From assembly GCA_937881505.1 (NCBI GenBank), contig CALGEM010000246.1, positions 1 through 6,325 of the forward strand: 6,325 nt of DNA. Direction: 5' to 3'. Of the stretch, positions 5,878 through 6,325 are shown piece by piece (within the stretch, counting starts at the first letter, position 1; every line of letters begins with the position of its first letter). The notes under the pieces are model-generated. The model was not told the DNA's origin. It worked only from the letters and a program-made list of their open reading frames with translations, and did not search any database. Both the position numbers and the translations under genes were made by a program. Source of the stretch: an uncultured euryarchaeote (GTDB taxonomy: Archaea; Thermoplasmatota; Poseidoniia; Poseidoniales; Poseidoniaceae).

Positions 5878-6325
5878 TCACCGGCGAATGAACATCAATC
5901 TGCCTTCGGGGTTGATGACGTCCATGTTCATCTCAGCCATGTCATTCGCCTCAAGGTTGAATTTGAGACCAAGTTTCCGACTATAATATCGCGCCCTAGC
6001 CCTTGCTTCCTCTTCTTCATAGTAAGAAAACCACTCAAGGTTCAACAAAACAAACGATTCTTCCTGACTGTGAGGGTCCCACAAGCACACCCTTCGATTG
6101 CCCTGAGTCATTGCGCCCTCGCTTGGTGGGTCGTAAAGAATGGCGATTTCGTCCGATGATTTCAGATAGAGACCTCCCAACGACTCGGGATAAAATTCCT
6201 GTCCCGTTTCGGGGTCGGACGTATGCTCCACCACCGCAATGAAACGATGGCGCTCATCAAACCAATGGATGGTGTGGACTTCCTCAAGCGGGTCGGGGTA
6301 GAATAAGTTTTGAATTGAGCCTTGG
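5878..6325 (-). CDS. Partial hypothetical protein, N-terminus beyond window
   Basis: An open frame on the minus strand ends at TGA 5878-5880 and stays open to the window edge, giving 148 visible residues. The only candidate start inside the frame's right part is a GTG at 6234, but the codons upstream of it (positions 6235-6324) still read as protein-like sequence (YPDPLEEVHTIHWFDERHRF), so the real start is probably outside. I do not recognise the family. The visible part is soluble, acidic and strand-like at first, with aromatic-rich segments, then an amphipathic helix containing EEEEARARARYY, and ends in GRLMFIRR. No membrane segment, signal peptide or catalytic motif is seen. It converges on the deaminase with a 27-base gap. 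Its DNA looks more AT-rich than folC, which may mean weaker codon bias or a different history. Confidence 0.6.
   Translation of the reverse strand, partial: QGSIQNLFYPDPLEEVHTIHWFDERHRFIAVVEHTSDPETGQEFYPESLGGLYLKSSDEIAILYDPPSEGAMTQGNRRVCLWDPHSQEESFVLLNLEWFSYYEEEEARARARYYSRKLGLKFNLEANDMAEMNMDVINPEGRLMFIRR

Overview
The window is compact, protein-rich DNA of moderately high GC. It looks like a marine euryarchaeon of the Marine Group II / Poseidoniales type, or a related Thermoplasmatota lineage. This is inferred from a presenilin-family membrane protease of archaeal form, a bacterial-type seryl-tRNA synthetase, a FolC-like Mur ligase and very tight gene packing; no 16S gene or other firm marker is present, so the placement is moderate. 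I see no tRNA, rRNA, CRISPR array, IS element or phage gene.

Layout from left to right. Positions 1-199 hold no gene I can support, except a possible TATA-like promoter just before a small DUF2892 membrane protein (200-415, + strand). That gene converges, with a 24-base gap, on a two-gene minus-strand operon. The operon is read from 3981 leftward: a 747-residue presenilin/signal-peptide-peptidase-like intramembrane aspartyl protease (1738-3981), followed by seryl-tRNA synthetase (serS, 440-1732). The serS ribosome-binding site overlaps the protease stop codon, so the two are probably translationally coupled. A 73-base divergent intergenic region (3982-4054) separates this operon from a plus-strand pair. 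That pair is a folylpolyglutamate/dihydrofolate synthase-like ligase (folC, 4055-5338) and a dCMP/CMP deaminase-family enzyme (5335-5850), whose start overlaps the folC stop as ATGA. The right end holds a minus-strand gene of unknown function (5878-6325) that has no start inside the window and continues past the edge.

Functionally, the plus-strand pair fits one-carbon and thymidylate metabolism: FolC retains folates as polyglutamates, and dCMP deaminase supplies dUMP for the folate-dependent thymidylate synthase step. The minus-strand operon joins a membrane protease to a translation enzyme, a pairing without an obvious functional link.

The most unusual item is the protease. It keeps the YD and GLGD catalytic motifs and a variant PAL motif. 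Between predicted TM3 and TM4 it carries an insertion of about 380 residues that topology places outside the cell. The insert has beta-propeller-like character, a calcium-loop-like (FG-GAP-like) motif, the only two cysteines of the protein and eight N-glycosylation sequons. The protein also has a proline-rich, basic cytosolic loop between the two catalytic helices.
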